DNA of 64,000 nt from Mycolicibacterium nivoides (GCF_003855255.1 NZ_CP034072.1:5756396-5820395); one strand, 5' to 3'. Shown: positions 17,382-26,498, counted from the first letter of the stretch. Numbers and translations are program-made. The notes: generated from the letters alone by a model not told the origin.

Positions 17382-18914
17382 ATGGACCAATTCCTGCACT
17401 ACCTGACGCTGCCGTGGCTGCTCGACGGCATGTTGTTCACCCTCCAGCTCACGCTGTACGGCTTTGGCGGCGGTGTCGTGCTCGGCGCTCTCCTTGCCGC
17501 ACTGCAACTCACGAGATCTCGCGCGCTCACCGCGATCGGCCGTACCTACGTCGTCATCTACCGTGGCACGCCGCTGATCCTGCAGCTGGTGTTCGTCTTC
17601 ACCGCGCTACCCCACATCGGAATCACGCTGCCGCCCTTGGTCGCCGGCTCGGTCGCCCTCGCGATGAACGAAGCGGTCTTCATCTCCGAGATCCTGCGCT
17701 CGGGAATCAAGGGCGTCGACCCGGGACAGTCACTCGCCGGCCGAGCTCTCGGCCTGGCACCCCGCAAGCTCATGCGGCGCGTGATCGCCCCTCAGGCATT
17801 CCGGTCGATGATCCCCGCCCTGGGCAACGAGTTCATATCCACCATGAAAAACAGTGCGCTGGCGTCGGTCATCGCTGTACCCGAGCTCACCCTTCGCACC
17901 CAACAGCTCGCCTCGGCCACCTTCGACTACTTCTCGATCTACTTCGCGACGGCCGTCATGTACCTCACACTCACCGCCGTCCTCAGCGTCGTCCAGCTGG
18001 TTCTCGAGGACGCGCTCAACCTCGACCGCGACCACAAGTCCCTGCTGTCCCGACTGGGGTTCCGGCGCCGGACGAGCACACCGGCTCCGCCGGCGAACCC
18101 CGCGGTCGCGCCCACGGCTGCCGCCGAACGTCAGGACATCGGGGAGACCATCCTCGAAGTCCACGACCTGCACAAGGCCTATGGCGAGAACCGGGTGCTC
18201 AACGGCATCAGCATGTCGGTGCGGCAGGGCGAAGTCATTGCGCTGCTGGGGCCGAGTGGATCCGGGAAGAGCACCCTGCTGCGCACGATCAACCATCTCG
18301 AGTCGGTCGACACCGGAACGGTTCGCGTCGCCGGACAGACCCTCGGCTACACCGAGTCCGGTACTCCGCTACCCGAAAGACAGATCGCGCGTGCCCGCAT
18401 CGCCGCCGGCATCGGCATGGTCTTCCAGCACTTCAACCTGTTCAAGCACATGACGGTGAAGGAGAACATCGCGGCGCCGCTGCGCTGGATCCAGCGCCTG
18501 CCCCCGGAGGAGGCTGCCGAGCGTGCCGACCTGCTGCTGTCGCAGGTAGGCCTGGCGGACAAAGCCGATGTTCTCCCGCACCGGCTGTCCGGCGGGCAGC
18601 AACAGCGGGTCGGGATCGCGCGTGCCCTGGCCGCCCGCCCCAGGGTCCTGCTGCTCGATGAACCGACAAGTGCGCTCGACCCCGAACTCGTCGCGGAGGT
18701 CCTCGGCGTCATCCGCGGCCTGGCCCACCACCACGGCCTCACGATGATCATCGCGACGCACCAGTTGCGGTTCGCTCTTGAGGTCGCCGACCGGGTCGTC
18801 TTCATGGCAGGCGGAGTCGTCGTAGAAGAGGGCACCGCCGAGCAGGTGATCACCCGGCCGCAGAACCCGGTCACCGCCCGATTCGTCAACGCGATGCAGC
18901 TGGCCGACGCATGA
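17382..18914 (+). CDS. Fused amino-acid-type ABC transporter permease and ATPase
   Basis: One 510-residue chain combines both transporter halves. Residues 1-220 form a HisM/GlnP-type permease with about five membrane helices and the EAA-loop segment GQSLAGRALGLAPRKLMRRV. After a proline/alanine linker (about 228-255) comes a GlnQ-type ATPase: Walker A GPSGSGKST near residue 290, signature LSGGQQQR, Walker B LLLDEP and H-loop IIATHQ. Polar amino-acid importers normally encode these as separate proteins, so the fusion is notable; two such chains could make a complete importer. AAGTGAGGTGAG precedes ATG 17382, and its end overlaps the RidA gene by ATGA. Confidence 0.9.
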   Translation: MDQFLHYLTLPWLLDGMLFTLQLTLYGFGGGVVLGALLAALQLTRSRALTAIGRTYVVIYRGTPLILQLVFVFTALPHIGITLPPLVAGSVALAMNEAVFISEILRSGIKGVDPGQSLAGRALGLAPRKLMRRVIAPQAFRSMIPALGNEFISTMKNSALASVIAVPELTLRTQQLASATFDYFSIYFATAVMYLTLTAVLSVVQLVLEDALNLDRDHKSLLSRLGFRRRTSTPAPPANPAVAPTAAAERQDIGETILEVHDLHKAYGENRVLNGISMSVRQGEVIALLGPSGSGKSTLLRTINHLESVDTGTVRVAGQTLGYTESGTPLPERQIARARIAAGIGMVFQHFNLFKHMTVKENIAAPLRWIQRLPPEEAAERADLLLSQVGLADKADVLPHRLSGGQQQRVGIARALAARPRVLLLDEPTSALDPELVAEVLGVIRGLAHHHGLTMIIATHQLRFALEVADRVVFMAGGVVVEEGTAEQVITRPQNPVTARFVNAMQLADA

Positions 18915-19345
18915 TCGGCAAACAGTCCTTCAGTTTCACTGCCGTCGAAGGCATTCCGCCGCAGGTCGGTCCGTTCGCCCACGCAACACGGTGGGGAGAC
19001 ACCCTGTACGTGACCGGCCAGATGCCCACCGATCCCGGGACCGGCCGACTCATCGCCGGCGACGTGGCCGAGCAGGCGAATCAAGTCATGGCCAATCTTT
19101 CGGCGGTACTCGCCCAGTTCGACGCCACGCTCGACGACGCCCTGATGGTGCGCGTCTACCTCACCGACTTCGACGACTTCGACGTGTTCAACGCCGAATA
19201 CGTCAAGTGGTTCGCCGGACCGCTGCCCAGCCGTACCTGTGTCGGGGTCACCGGCCTTGCGGTGGGAGCGGCCGTCGAGATCGATCTCATCGTCGGGCTT
19301 TCCCGGCCACAGTCCAACCTCACCCCCGCACCCATGGAGGCATGA
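18911..19345 (+). CDS. RidA/YjgF-family protein (enamine/imine deaminase family)
   Basis: The 144-residue product has the RidA fold marks GIPPQVGPFAHATRWGDTLY, VTGQMPTDPGTGRLIAGDVA, the mid-helix AEQANQVMANLSAVLAQF and a final RTCVGVTGLAVGAAVEIDLI. In RidA the catalytic arginine lies in an R-x-C/x-V motif near residue 105; the Arg of SRTCVGV fits. RidA hydrolyses reactive enamines/imines and some relatives act in catabolic steps. It overlaps the transporter gene (ATGA) and the formamidase gene (TGATG), so it belongs to that pathway rather than being the housekeeping copy. Another RidA-type gene lies at 60017. Confidence 0.88.
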   Translation: MIGKQSFSFTAVEGIPPQVGPFAHATRWGDTLYVTGQMPTDPGTGRLIAGDVAEQANQVMANLSAVLAQFDATLDDALMVRVYLTDFDDFDVFNAEYVKWFAGPLPSRTCVGVTGLAVGAAVEIDLIVGLSRPQSNLTPAPMEA

Positions 19346-20466
19346 TGATCTTCCCGACTCTTCATCCAGGCGAAGGCCACATCGGTGGCGAGCACTACCT
19401 GCAATCACACCCCGACGACGTGTTCTGGGGATGGCTTCCCAACGCGAGGACGAAGCCCGTGCTCTCGGTGGCGTCCGGCGAGACGGTGACGATCGACACC
19501 GTGAGCCATGAGGGGATCCTCGAAGACCAAGGGCGAGACCCTGTTTCGTACTTCGCGCAGTTCGGCGTCCAGAACGTCCTCAAGGACGTCATCGACATCG
19601 CGGCGAGTCCCCTAGCCCATGACGACACCTGTGGCCCACACATCGTCACGGGGCCGATCCATGTCGGCGAGGCGCGCCCCGGTGACGTACTCAAGGTCGA
19701 GATTCTCGACCTCGCGATGCGTGTTCCCTACGGCTTCATCAGCAGCCGGCACGGTTACGGCGCCCTCGCCGGCGAGTTCCCCGAGTTTCCCGACTCCGAG
19801 CCGGTACGCGCGGTCGACCAGATCGTCTCGATGGGCACGATCAGTCATTTCAGCTGGGTCGAGAAGCACCAAGGGATGCCCTACGGCATGCTGTCGGCGG
19901 GCAGCGGCACCGGCCGTACCGTGCGATTCCCGATCAACCCGTTCCTTGGGATCATGGGCGTCGCCCGGGCAACCGAGGATCCGGTGCCATCGGTACCTCC
20001 CGGGGACCACGGCGGCAACATCGACATCAAGCATGTCGTGGCGGGTTCGACCCTGTATCTGCCCGTGCAGGTCGACGGGGCCGGCTTTTTCACGGGCGAC
20101 CCGCATTTCGCACAGGGAAATGGCGAGGTCGCGCTGACGGCGCTCGAAGCACCTCTCCGGGCCACCGTGCGACTGTCCGTTCTGAAGTCCGACGACGCGC
20201 GGGCAGCGGTGGGCGCCGTCGCAAACCCGGTAGTGGAAACCGCGACGCACTGGATCCCGACCGGCATGGACGCCGACCTCGACGAGGCCATGCGCATCGC
20301 GGTCCGAAATGCCGTCACGTTTCTCAATACTCGGCTGAACGTACCGCGCGATGTCGCCTTCGCGTACCTCTCGGCGGCCGGCGATTTCGAGGTGAGCCAG
20401 GTGGTGGACGCGGTCAAGGGAGTGCACTGCATGATCCGGAAGGCCGACTGGGCCGCTTGGTCCTAG
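19345..20466 (+). CDS. Acetamidase/formamidase family amidohydrolase
   Basis: The 373-residue protein matches the acetamidase/formamidase family (PF03069), which releases ammonia from short amides. Family features include HIVTGPIHVGEARPGDVLKV, ILDLAMRVPYGFISSRHGYG, RFPINPFLGIMGVA, the HGGNIDIKHVVAGSTLYLPV segment and FTGDPHFAQGNGEVALTALE with conserved acidic residues. ATG 19345 overlaps the RidA stop by one base with GGAGG just upstream; ATG 19342 is an alternative. As the last gene of the transporter-RidA operon, followed by a hairpin terminator, it probably performs the ammonia-releasing step. Confidence 0.9.
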   Translation: MIFPTLHPGEGHIGGEHYLQSHPDDVFWGWLPNARTKPVLSVASGETVTIDTVSHEGILEDQGRDPVSYFAQFGVQNVLKDVIDIAASPLAHDDTCGPHIVTGPIHVGEARPGDVLKVEILDLAMRVPYGFISSRHGYGALAGEFPEFPDSEPVRAVDQIVSMGTISHFSWVEKHQGMPYGMLSAGSGTGRTVRFPINPFLGIMGVARATEDPVPSVPPGDHGGNIDIKHVVAGSTLYLPVQVDGAGFFTGDPHFAQGNGEVALTALEAPLRATVRLSVLKSDDARAAVGAVANPVVETATHWIPTGMDADLDEAMRIAVRNAVTFLNTRLNVPRDVAFAYLSAAGDFEVSQVVDAVKGVHCMIRKADWAAWS

Positions 20467-20481
20467 GCAGTTTCACCGTCC

Positions 20482-20500
20482 GGCCCCGGAAACCGGGGCC
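20482..20500 (+). terminator. Hairpin terminator after the formamidase operon
   Basis: GGCCCCGG-AAA-CCGGGGCC is a perfect eight-base-pair stem with a three-base loop, 16 bases after the formamidase stop. No U-run follows, as is common in mycobacteria. Confidence 0.65.
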
Positions 20501-20576
20501 AAAGCGACCTGCCCGTTCGCCACCGCTGGTGCTACCGTCGAAATAGGCGGCTACCAGAAACGGTTGACACTCAACG

Positions 20577-20864
20577 ATGAGCACGTCACGACTACGCATT
20601 CTGCGCCCGGTGCTGCTGGGCGCGGCTGCGCTGTCTGTCGTCATCGCGCCGACCGCCGTGTGGGGGCAGGTCTCCCCGGCGCCCGCCCGGATCCAAGCCG
20701 ACCCATGTGTGAACGGCGTCATTCCGTGGAACCCCTACGTGGTGAACTGCAATCTGCAGCCCAGGCCACCCCGGATACGCGGGTCCGCTCCCGATGCCGG
20801 CGCCATCATCGCGTGCCGCGGCAAGCCTGGATGTCTGGCCTGGTACATCAACGGGCCGCCGTGA
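20577..20864 (+). CDS. Small secreted protein of unknown function
   Basis: A 95-residue product with a clear signal peptide: basic start, hydrophobic stretch PVLLGAAALSVVIAPTAV and a likely cleavage near residue 30. The mature part is short, proline-rich and contains four cysteines (DPCVNG, VNCNLQ, IACRGKPGCLAWY), suggesting two disulfides outside the membrane. I do not recognise the family. It stands alone between the formamidase terminator and a small membrane-protein gene on the same strand. Confidence 0.65.
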   Translation: MSTSRLRILRPVLLGAAALSVVIAPTAVWGQVSPAPARIQADPCVNGVIPWNPYVVNCNLQPRPPRIRGSAPDAGAIIACRGKPGCLAWYINGPP

Positions 20865-20881
20865 CGATGTGAGCGGGCGTC

Positions 20882-21193
20882 ATGGGAAGCGACGAGGACG
20901 ACGTCGAAAAGAGTTGGCATGACCCGCAGATGTTCCGATCCGCGGTGGGTTACGTGCTGGCTGTGCTCGCTGTCGCCGGCGTTGCCCTGACGTTCTATGC
21001 CTTCGATCATTCCGTGCTGTCGGCGTCGCTGGTTCCGACGATCGTGTTCGTCGGAGGGGTCGGGGCATTCGTCCGGACCTACCAGGTGTGGCGAGCCGAG
21101 GGCACCTGGCCCATCTGGCAGGGCGCAGGGTGGTTCCTGCTGGCGTTCTCGTTGATGTGCCTGGCGGTGCCCGGCTCAGCGTTACTCTCCTAG
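20882..21193 (+). CDS. Small integral membrane protein
   Basis: The 103-residue product has an acidic cytoplasmic start (GSDEDDVEKSWHD) and three hydrophobic segments: about residues 20-40 (VGYVLAVLAVAGVALTFYAF), 45-65 and 82-100. The pattern resembles uncharacterised actinobacterial membrane proteins; no function can be assigned. It begins 17 bases after the small secreted protein and could be co-transcribed with it. Its last 12 bases overlap the end of the convergent SDR gene. Confidence 0.7.
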   Translation: MGSDEDDVEKSWHDPQMFRSAVGYVLAVLAVAGVALTFYAFDHSVLSASLVPTIVFVGGVGAFVRTYQVWRAEGTWPIWQGAGWFLLAFSLMCLAVPGSALLS

Positions 21194-22048
21194 CGCACCC
21201 TTGGGGAGCGCGGCTTCGACTGCACGATTCCGGTCGAGAGCTGTTTTCGCCAGCCGCAAGGACAACCGCGGTGACAGCCGCTCCAGGTACCAGAACGCCT
21301 TCCACCATGCCGGCACGATGATGATCGCGTCATTGCGCATCACGGCACGGACCACCCGGTCGGCAAACACGTGAGGATCCATGGGCCGCAACGGCTCCCA
21401 GACCTTCTTGATGAACTCTTCATCTGTGACGCCAGGGGCCTTGAGCCGCCCGAACTTGCCACCGGTGAGGATCGGGGTGCGGATCACGCCCGGGCAGAGC
21501 GCCGAAACCCGCACGTTGTGGCGATCGGCCTCGACTCGCAGTGTCCGCGAGATCGCGACGACGGCATGTTTGGTGGCGGAGTAGCTCGCCTGCCCCGCGC
21601 CGGTCATGAGACCTGCCATCGACGCCGTGTTCACGATGTGACCGCTGCGCTGCCGGATCATGATCGGGTAGACCGCCTGGATGCCGTGCACGACACCGCG
21701 CAGGTTCACATCGAAGACGTCGTTCCAGTCGTCGAGCGTGTAGGAGTCGACTTCGCCCCCGACCCCGATGCCCGCGTTGTTGAACAGATAGTCGATGCGG
21801 CCCGACTGTTCCACCACCGTGGTCGCCACGCGTTCGAACGCGGCGGGGTCGCGCACGTCGAGCTCGATCGCGTGTGCTGTTCCACCGCCCGCATCGAGAC
21901 GGCCTGCGAGGTCCTGTGCGGCGTCGATCTGCCGGTCGGCTATCCAGACCTCGGCGCCTTCGCCGGCCAGCCTGGCCGCCAGCGCAGCACCGATACCTGA
22001 TGCGCCACCGGTGATGACGGCGACCTTGCCTGACGCACTCGACCCCAT
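21182..22048 (-). CDS. Short-chain dehydrogenase/reductase (classical SDR)
   Basis: The 288-residue protein has the classical SDR signature: cofactor motif TGGASGIGAALAARL, FNNAGIGVGGE, catalytic Ser in NTASMAG and Tyr-Lys in YSATKHA, then ALCPGVIRTPI. Its C-terminal extension WWKAFWYLERLSPRLSLRLA is seen in mycobacterial SDRs that act near membranes or on lipid-like substrates. The cofactor is probably NAD(P); substrate unknown. It is read in the same direction as the next SDR and FadD2, so these three may form a loosely spaced unit. Confidence 0.88.
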   Translation of the reverse strand: MGSSASGKVAVITGGASGIGAALAARLAGEGAEVWIADRQIDAAQDLAGRLDAGGGTAHAIELDVRDPAAFERVATTVVEQSGRIDYLFNNAGIGVGGEVDSYTLDDWNDVFDVNLRGVVHGIQAVYPIMIRQRSGHIVNTASMAGLMTGAGQASYSATKHAVVAISRTLRVEADRHNVRVSALCPGVIRTPILTGGKFGRLKAPGVTDEEFIKKVWEPLRPMDPHVFADRVVRAVMRNDAIIIVPAWWKAFWYLERLSPRLSLRLAKTALDRNRAVEAALPKGALGE

Positions 22049-22104
22049 GGCCGCAGAATACGTTCGATCTCGCTGCCCCGCCGGGAGTTTTGGCTGACTA
22101 AGGG

Positions 22105-22887
22105 CTAGGGCAGAATCGAGTCGACGTAACCGCCGTCGACCCGCAGCGCTCCGCCCGTGGTGGCCGAGGCCAGCGGAGAGGCCAAGTACGTCACCATGTT
22201 TGCGATCTCTTCGGGCTCGATCAGTCGCTGGATCAACGACTGCGGCCGGTGCTTGATCATGAATTCGCGCTGCGCCTCATCCCACGGCAGCGATTTGTCG
22301 ACGAGTTGGTACACGAAGTCCTCGACACCCGCCGTGTGGGTCGGCCCGGCGATCACCGAGTTCACGGTCACCCCACTACCCGCGGCTTCCTTGGCGAAAC
22401 CGCGCGATACGGCGAGCAGCGCCGTCTTGGAGACGCCGTAATGGATCATCTCCGCCGGCGTGACAATGGCGGAGTCACTGGCGATCTGGATCGCCCGGCC
22501 CCAGCCCCGCTGAGTCATCCCGGGCAGGTAACTGCGGATAAGTCGCACCGAGGCAAGGACATTCACGTCGAAGTAGGTGCGCCACTGCTCGTCGGTGATC
22601 TCCAACGGCGGCACCGCCCCGAAGATCCCCAGGTTGTTCACCAGGATGTCGACATCGGGCAGCTGACGCAGCAGGTCGGCCGTTCCCTCCTCGGTGGATA
22701 CGTCGGCGGCGACGCCCAGGACATCGAACTCGCTCAGTTTGGAGACGGCTTCATCGACGCGGGCCTGCGTGCGACCGTTGACGGCGACACGGGCGCCGCT
22801 GCGCGCCAGTTGCTCGGCGATTGCCAGCCCGATGCCCTGTGTCGAACCCGTGACGAGCGCGGTCTTTCCGGTCAGTTCGATGTTCAC
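22105..22887 (-). CDS. Short-chain dehydrogenase/reductase (classical SDR)
   Basis: This 260-residue SDR shows TGSTQGIGLAIAEQL, LVNNLGIFGAVPP, Ser in IQIASDSAIV and Tyr-Lys in YGVSKTALLA; the end GGALRVDGGYVDSIL is typical of the family. The arginine NGRTQARVDEA after the second strand suggests NADP preference. It lies 30 bases after the FadD2 start-to-stop unit on the same strand (FadD2 ends at 22917, this starts at 22887), so FadD2 and this SDR are likely co-transcribed. Substrate unknown. Confidence 0.88.
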   Translation of the reverse strand: MNIELTGKTALVTGSTQGIGLAIAEQLARSGARVAVNGRTQARVDEAVSKLSEFDVLGVAADVSTEEGTADLLRQLPDVDILVNNLGIFGAVPPLEITDEQWRTYFDVNVLASVRLIRSYLPGMTQRGWGRAIQIASDSAIVTPAEMIHYGVSKTALLAVSRGFAKEAAGSGVTVNSVIAGPTHTAGVEDFVYQLVDKSLPWDEAQREFMIKHRPQSLIQRLIEPEEIANMVTYLASPLASATTGGALRVDGGYVDSILP

Positions 22888-22916
22888 AAGGCTGTACTAC
22901 CACCGATGTGGGCAAA

Positions 22917-24590
22917 CTATTCCAGGTTGCGTAGCTCGCGCTTGAGGATCTTGCCGGTCGGGTTGCGCGGCAGCTCGTCGAGGAAGACCACCTCACGCGG
23001 CACCTTGTACCGCGCCAGGTGCTCTTTGACGTAGGTCTTGATCGAGTCTTCGTCAAGGTCGGCACCCTCGGCCTTCACCACGAAGGCCTTCAGCCGGGCA
23101 CCCCACTCCTTGTCCTCGACACCGAGTGCGGTCGCCTCGATGACATCGGGATGACCACTGATCAGATCCTCGACCTCGGCCGGGAACACGTTCTCACCGC
23201 CGGAGACGATCATCTCGTCATCACGGCCGCTGACATAGAGCAGACCGTGCTCGTCGAAGTATCCGACATCGCCCGACGACAACATGCCGTCGATGATCTG
23301 CTTCCCCCCGCCGCCGGTATAACCCTTGAACGGGAACGTGTTTCGCACGAAGATGCGGCCCACCTGGCCCTGCGGCAGCTCGTTGCCGTTGTCGTCGATG
23401 ATCTTGACGGTGATGCCCTTGACCACCGGCCCGACCGTCGACGGGTTGATCGACAGGTCCTTGGGCCGGGCGATGCTCGCGAACGCGATCTCGGTCGATC
23501 CGTAGAGGTTGTAGATGACCGGCCCGAGGTCCTTGAGCGCCCGGGAGGCCAGCTCGGCGCCGAGCTGGGACCCGGAGACGAACACGATCCGAAGTGAGGA
23601 CAGATTGGGCTTCGGCTTCATCTGCTCGAGATGGTCGAGCATCCGCGAGAGCATGACGGGCACCACCACCATGGCGGTGACCTGGTGTTTCTCAACGTCT
23701 TCCAACACGGTGGCGGGCTTGAACCGGCGACGCAGCACCAGGGTGGTTCCCAGCATCATCGCGATGGTGGCGTGCAGGAAGCCGAGCGCGTGGAACATCG
23801 GCGCGGGCAGCGACGTGACCTCGCCCGCCTTGAACGGGACATGCGACAGCACGCCCCCGATCGGGGCGAGCGACGGCGGGGCGGCCCGGTTGGCCCCCTT
23901 GGGCGTCCCGGTGGTGCCGCTGGTCAGGATGATGATCGACGGGTGCTTGCTGGCCTTGGGGGCGGGCCGGCCATTGCCGCGCGCGATGACATCGGCCAGG
24001 GTCTCGTCGGTGCTGCCGGAGGGCTTGTCGGAATCCGGGTTGACGCCCAGCGCCCGCAGTTTGCCCAGCTCCGGCTCGGCATGGGCCACAGCCGCGGTGT
24101 ACTCGTCGTCGTAGATGATCACCTTGGCGCCCTCGCGCTCGGAGACCTCTTTGATCTGCGGGCCGGAGAACTCGGAGTTGAGCAGGATGATCCGGGCGCC
24201 CACCCGGGCAGCGCCGTACAGCGCGACCAGGAACCAACGGTGGTTACGGGCCAGGATCCCCACGCCGTCACCGCCCCTGACGCCCATCGTGAGCAGCTCG
24301 TGGGCCACCGCGTGCGCCGCGGCGTCGAGCTCCCCGAACGTCAGCTCGCCCTCGTCGTCGATCACCGCGGCACGCTTGGGATGCCGACGCGCGTTGAGCG
24401 CCGGGATCATCCCGATCTCGCCCCAGGTGCGGATGTCACCGAGCATGGCCAGGATGTTCTGCGGGGGCTCCAGCCGTAGCGCACCCGCCTCGAACATCTT
24501 GCGGGCGTAGTGCAATTCGGCCGCGCCCCGCTCCGCGTACTGCTTGGCCTTCGCGGTCACATTCGCCGGCAGATCAGACAGACTTGGCAT
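22917..24590 (-). CDS. fadD2: Acyl-CoA synthetase FadD2-like
   Basis: The 557-residue product is an adenylate-forming acyl-CoA synthetase. It has the P-loop IIILTSGTTGTPKGANR, the substrate/ATP motif NLYGSTEIAFASIA, the SSGDVGYFDEHGLLYVSGRD hinge segment, and the C-terminal lysine motif NPTGKILKREL. It activates a fatty acid or similar carboxylate with ATP and CoA. The ATG at 24590 gives the length expected for FadD2 (Rv0270, about 560). An open frame continues upstream but runs into the divergent polD gene. Position next to the polD1 gene reproduces the Rv0269c/Rv0270 arrangement as I recall it. Confidence 0.88.
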   Translation of the reverse strand: MPSLSDLPANVTAKAKQYAERGAAELHYARKMFEAGALRLEPPQNILAMLGDIRTWGEIGMIPALNARRHPKRAAVIDDEGELTFGELDAAAHAVAHELLTMGVRGGDGVGILARNHRWFLVALYGAARVGARIILLNSEFSGPQIKEVSEREGAKVIIYDDEYTAAVAHAEPELGKLRALGVNPDSDKPSGSTDETLADVIARGNGRPAPKASKHPSIIILTSGTTGTPKGANRAAPPSLAPIGGVLSHVPFKAGEVTSLPAPMFHALGFLHATIAMMLGTTLVLRRRFKPATVLEDVEKHQVTAMVVVPVMLSRMLDHLEQMKPKPNLSSLRIVFVSGSQLGAELASRALKDLGPVIYNLYGSTEIAFASIARPKDLSINPSTVGPVVKGITVKIIDDNGNELPQGQVGRIFVRNTFPFKGYTGGGGKQIIDGMLSSGDVGYFDEHGLLYVSGRDDEMIVSGGENVFPAEVEDLISGHPDVIEATALGVEDKEWGARLKAFVVKAEGADLDEDSIKTYVKEHLARYKVPREVVFLDELPRNPTGKILKRELRNLE

Positions 24591-24644
24591 GTCGCCACAA
24601 TAAGTGACATCTATCGCACCGCGGGCAGTAACTACCATGTGGTC

Positions 24645-25874
24645 ATGGCCGGTGCAGTGTCGCTGGAGATAGACGGCCTCGAGGTGGCCGTCAGCAACCC
24701 CGACAAGGTGGTCTTCCCTGATGCGCACGTCACCAAGCTGGACCTGATCAACTACTACCGGTCGGTGGCTGACGGCGCCCTTCGCGGGGTATACGGACGT
24801 CCGATGATCCTCAAACGGTTCGTCAAGGGCATCTCCGCCGAGGCCATCTTCCAGAAGCGGGCACCCGAGAAGCGGCCGGATTATGTGGACGTCGCCGAGC
24901 TCAAGTACCGGTCCGGCACGTCGGCCAAGGAGGCGGTCCTGCGCGACACCGCGGGCCTGGCGTGGGCGGTGAACCTGGGGTGCGTCGATCTGAACCCGCA
25001 CGCGGTGCGGGCCGAGGATCTCGACCATCCCGACGAGCTGCGGGTCGACCTGGATCCGATGCCCGGCGTCGGCTGGTCACAGATCGTCGACGTCGCCCAG
25101 GTGGCCCGCGAGGTGCTGGAGGAGCACGGTCTGACGGCGTGGCCCAAGACTTCGGGCTCGCGCGGCTTCCACGTCTACGCGCGCATCCACCCGAGGTGGC
25201 CGTTCACCAAGGTTCGGCTCGCCGCCGAAACCGTGGCCCGGGAGGTGGAGCGACGCGTTCCCGATCTCGCGACGGCGCGCTGGTGGAAGGAAGAACGAGG
25301 CACCCGGGTCTTCGTCGACTTCAACCAGAACGCCAAGGACCGCACGGTGGCCTCGGCCTACTCGGTACGAGCCACGCCCGATGCCCGGGTTTCCACGCCG
25401 CTGCGCTGGGACGAGGTCGACGGGTGCCGTCCGGAGGCGTTCACGGTCGCCACTGTGCCCGACCGGTTCACCGAGATCGGCGACCCGTGGGAGGGCATGG
25501 ACATCACGGTCGGCGAGTTGGACCCGTTGCTTGCGCTCGCCAAGGAGCTCGGCCCGGCCGAGAAGGCACCGAAGGGCGCCTCGCACGATGGGCGAAGACA
25601 ATCGACCATGCCCCTGATCGAGATCGCCAAGACCAAGACGAAGGATGAGGCGATGGCGGCGCTGGACGTGTGGCGCGAGCGCTATCCCGCGGTGGCCGGG
25701 CGGCTGGAGCCCGTCGACATCCTGCTCGACGGGATGCGGGGCCCGAGTTCGATCTGGTACCGCGTGCGGATCAACCTGCAGCACGTGCCCGAGGCCGAGC
25801 GCCCGCCGCAGGAAGAGCTGCTCGCCGACTACAACCCGTGGGAGAACTACCGCGGTGCACAGTGGAAGCACTGA
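24645..25874 (+). CDS. polD1: LigD-polymerase-domain-like polymerase/primase PolD1
   Basis: This 409-residue protein is a stand-alone relative of the polymerase domain of bacterial NHEJ ligase LigD (archaeo-eukaryotic primase fold). Visible marks are NPDKVVFPDAHVTKLDLINY, the metal-binding LRVDLDPMPG, SGSRGFHVYARIHPRWPF and a third acidic site in TRVFVDFNQNAKDRTVASAY. The last about 85 residues (from MPLIEIAKTKTKDEAM) form an extension after the core. Mycobacterial PolD1 proteins are known to add nucleotides and fill gaps in vitro with ribonucleotide preference. The ATG at 24645 is likely; GTG 24639 is possible. It is divergent from fadD2. Confidence 0.87.
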   Translation: MAGAVSLEIDGLEVAVSNPDKVVFPDAHVTKLDLINYYRSVADGALRGVYGRPMILKRFVKGISAEAIFQKRAPEKRPDYVDVAELKYRSGTSAKEAVLRDTAGLAWAVNLGCVDLNPHAVRAEDLDHPDELRVDLDPMPGVGWSQIVDVAQVAREVLEEHGLTAWPKTSGSRGFHVYARIHPRWPFTKVRLAAETVAREVERRVPDLATARWWKEERGTRVFVDFNQNAKDRTVASAYSVRATPDARVSTPLRWDEVDGCRPEAFTVATVPDRFTEIGDPWEGMDITVGELDPLLALAKELGPAEKAPKGASHDGRRQSTMPLIEIAKTKTKDEAMAALDVWRERYPAVAGRLEPVDILLDGMRGPSSIWYRVRINLQHVPEAERPPQEELLADYNPWENYRGAQWKH

Positions 25875-25917
25875 CTTTTCCACCGGGACCGCACTCGACC
25901 AGGCCTGAGTGGAGCGC

Positions 25918-26379
25918 TCAGGCCTCCGCCGTCGCCTTGATCGCGGCGAGTGTCTGGGGGATGCCTGTCTTCGCAGATTGGGTGCGCGTGGCGATCTCGG
26001 ATTCAGCCCTATCGCCGAAGCGGTCGTGAAAGCCTGCGATGCCCTTGGGCTTGAAGTGCCAGGATTGGGTGAGGCGCGTGCCACCGTCGACCGGCTCCAG
26101 GGTGAATCCCCAACGGACCCACCCGTTGTTGACCTCCCAGGCGAACTCGCGGCCGGGGTCGGCGGCGACCACCTGGCTGCGAGTCTCCCACGTCCGCTCG
26201 GGCGTCTCGTTGCGTCCGGTGAACCAGGCACCGACCTCTGGGCCGCCGCCGTCATCCCACCAGCACGCCCGGCACTGCGGACTCCATTCACCCATCCGGG
26301 TGATGTCGGAGACCAGGCTGTACACGTCCTCGGGAGCACGTGCGACATGGATCGAGTGGGCGAATTCGAGATCGGTCAT
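25918..26379 (-). CDS. SRPBCC-family (START-like) protein
   Basis: The 153-residue product has the polyketide-cyclase/START-like fold pattern: FAHSIHVARAPEDVYSLVSD, RMGEWSPQCRACWWDDGGGP, FTLEPVDGGTRLTQSW and a C-terminal amphipathic helix. Such proteins bind hydrophobic ligands; no catalytic residues can be named. It is downstream of the ArsR gene on the same strand (119 bases away) and so may belong to that regulator's set. Confidence 0.78.
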   Translation of the reverse strand: MTDLEFAHSIHVARAPEDVYSLVSDITRMGEWSPQCRACWWDDGGGPEVGAWFTGRNETPERTWETRSQVVAADPGREFAWEVNNGWVRWGFTLEPVDGGTRLTQSWHFKPKGIAGFHDRFGDRAESEIATRTQSAKTGIPQTLAAIKATAEA

Positions 26380-26498
26380 GCGTCTCTCCTATGTCGAGCC
26401 ACTGCCGTTTGGCAAGCGGTGAACGACGACGCATCGTGGATTGGCTCGGGCTTGCCCAATGTCTGGCACTCCTTCGTCCTTGCGCGGCACCCAGCCGC

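Noticed and set aside
24591..25028. Upstream extension of the FadD2 frame (about 146 more codons)
   Set aside because: It runs through the divergent promoter into polD1, has no FadD homology and would exceed family length.
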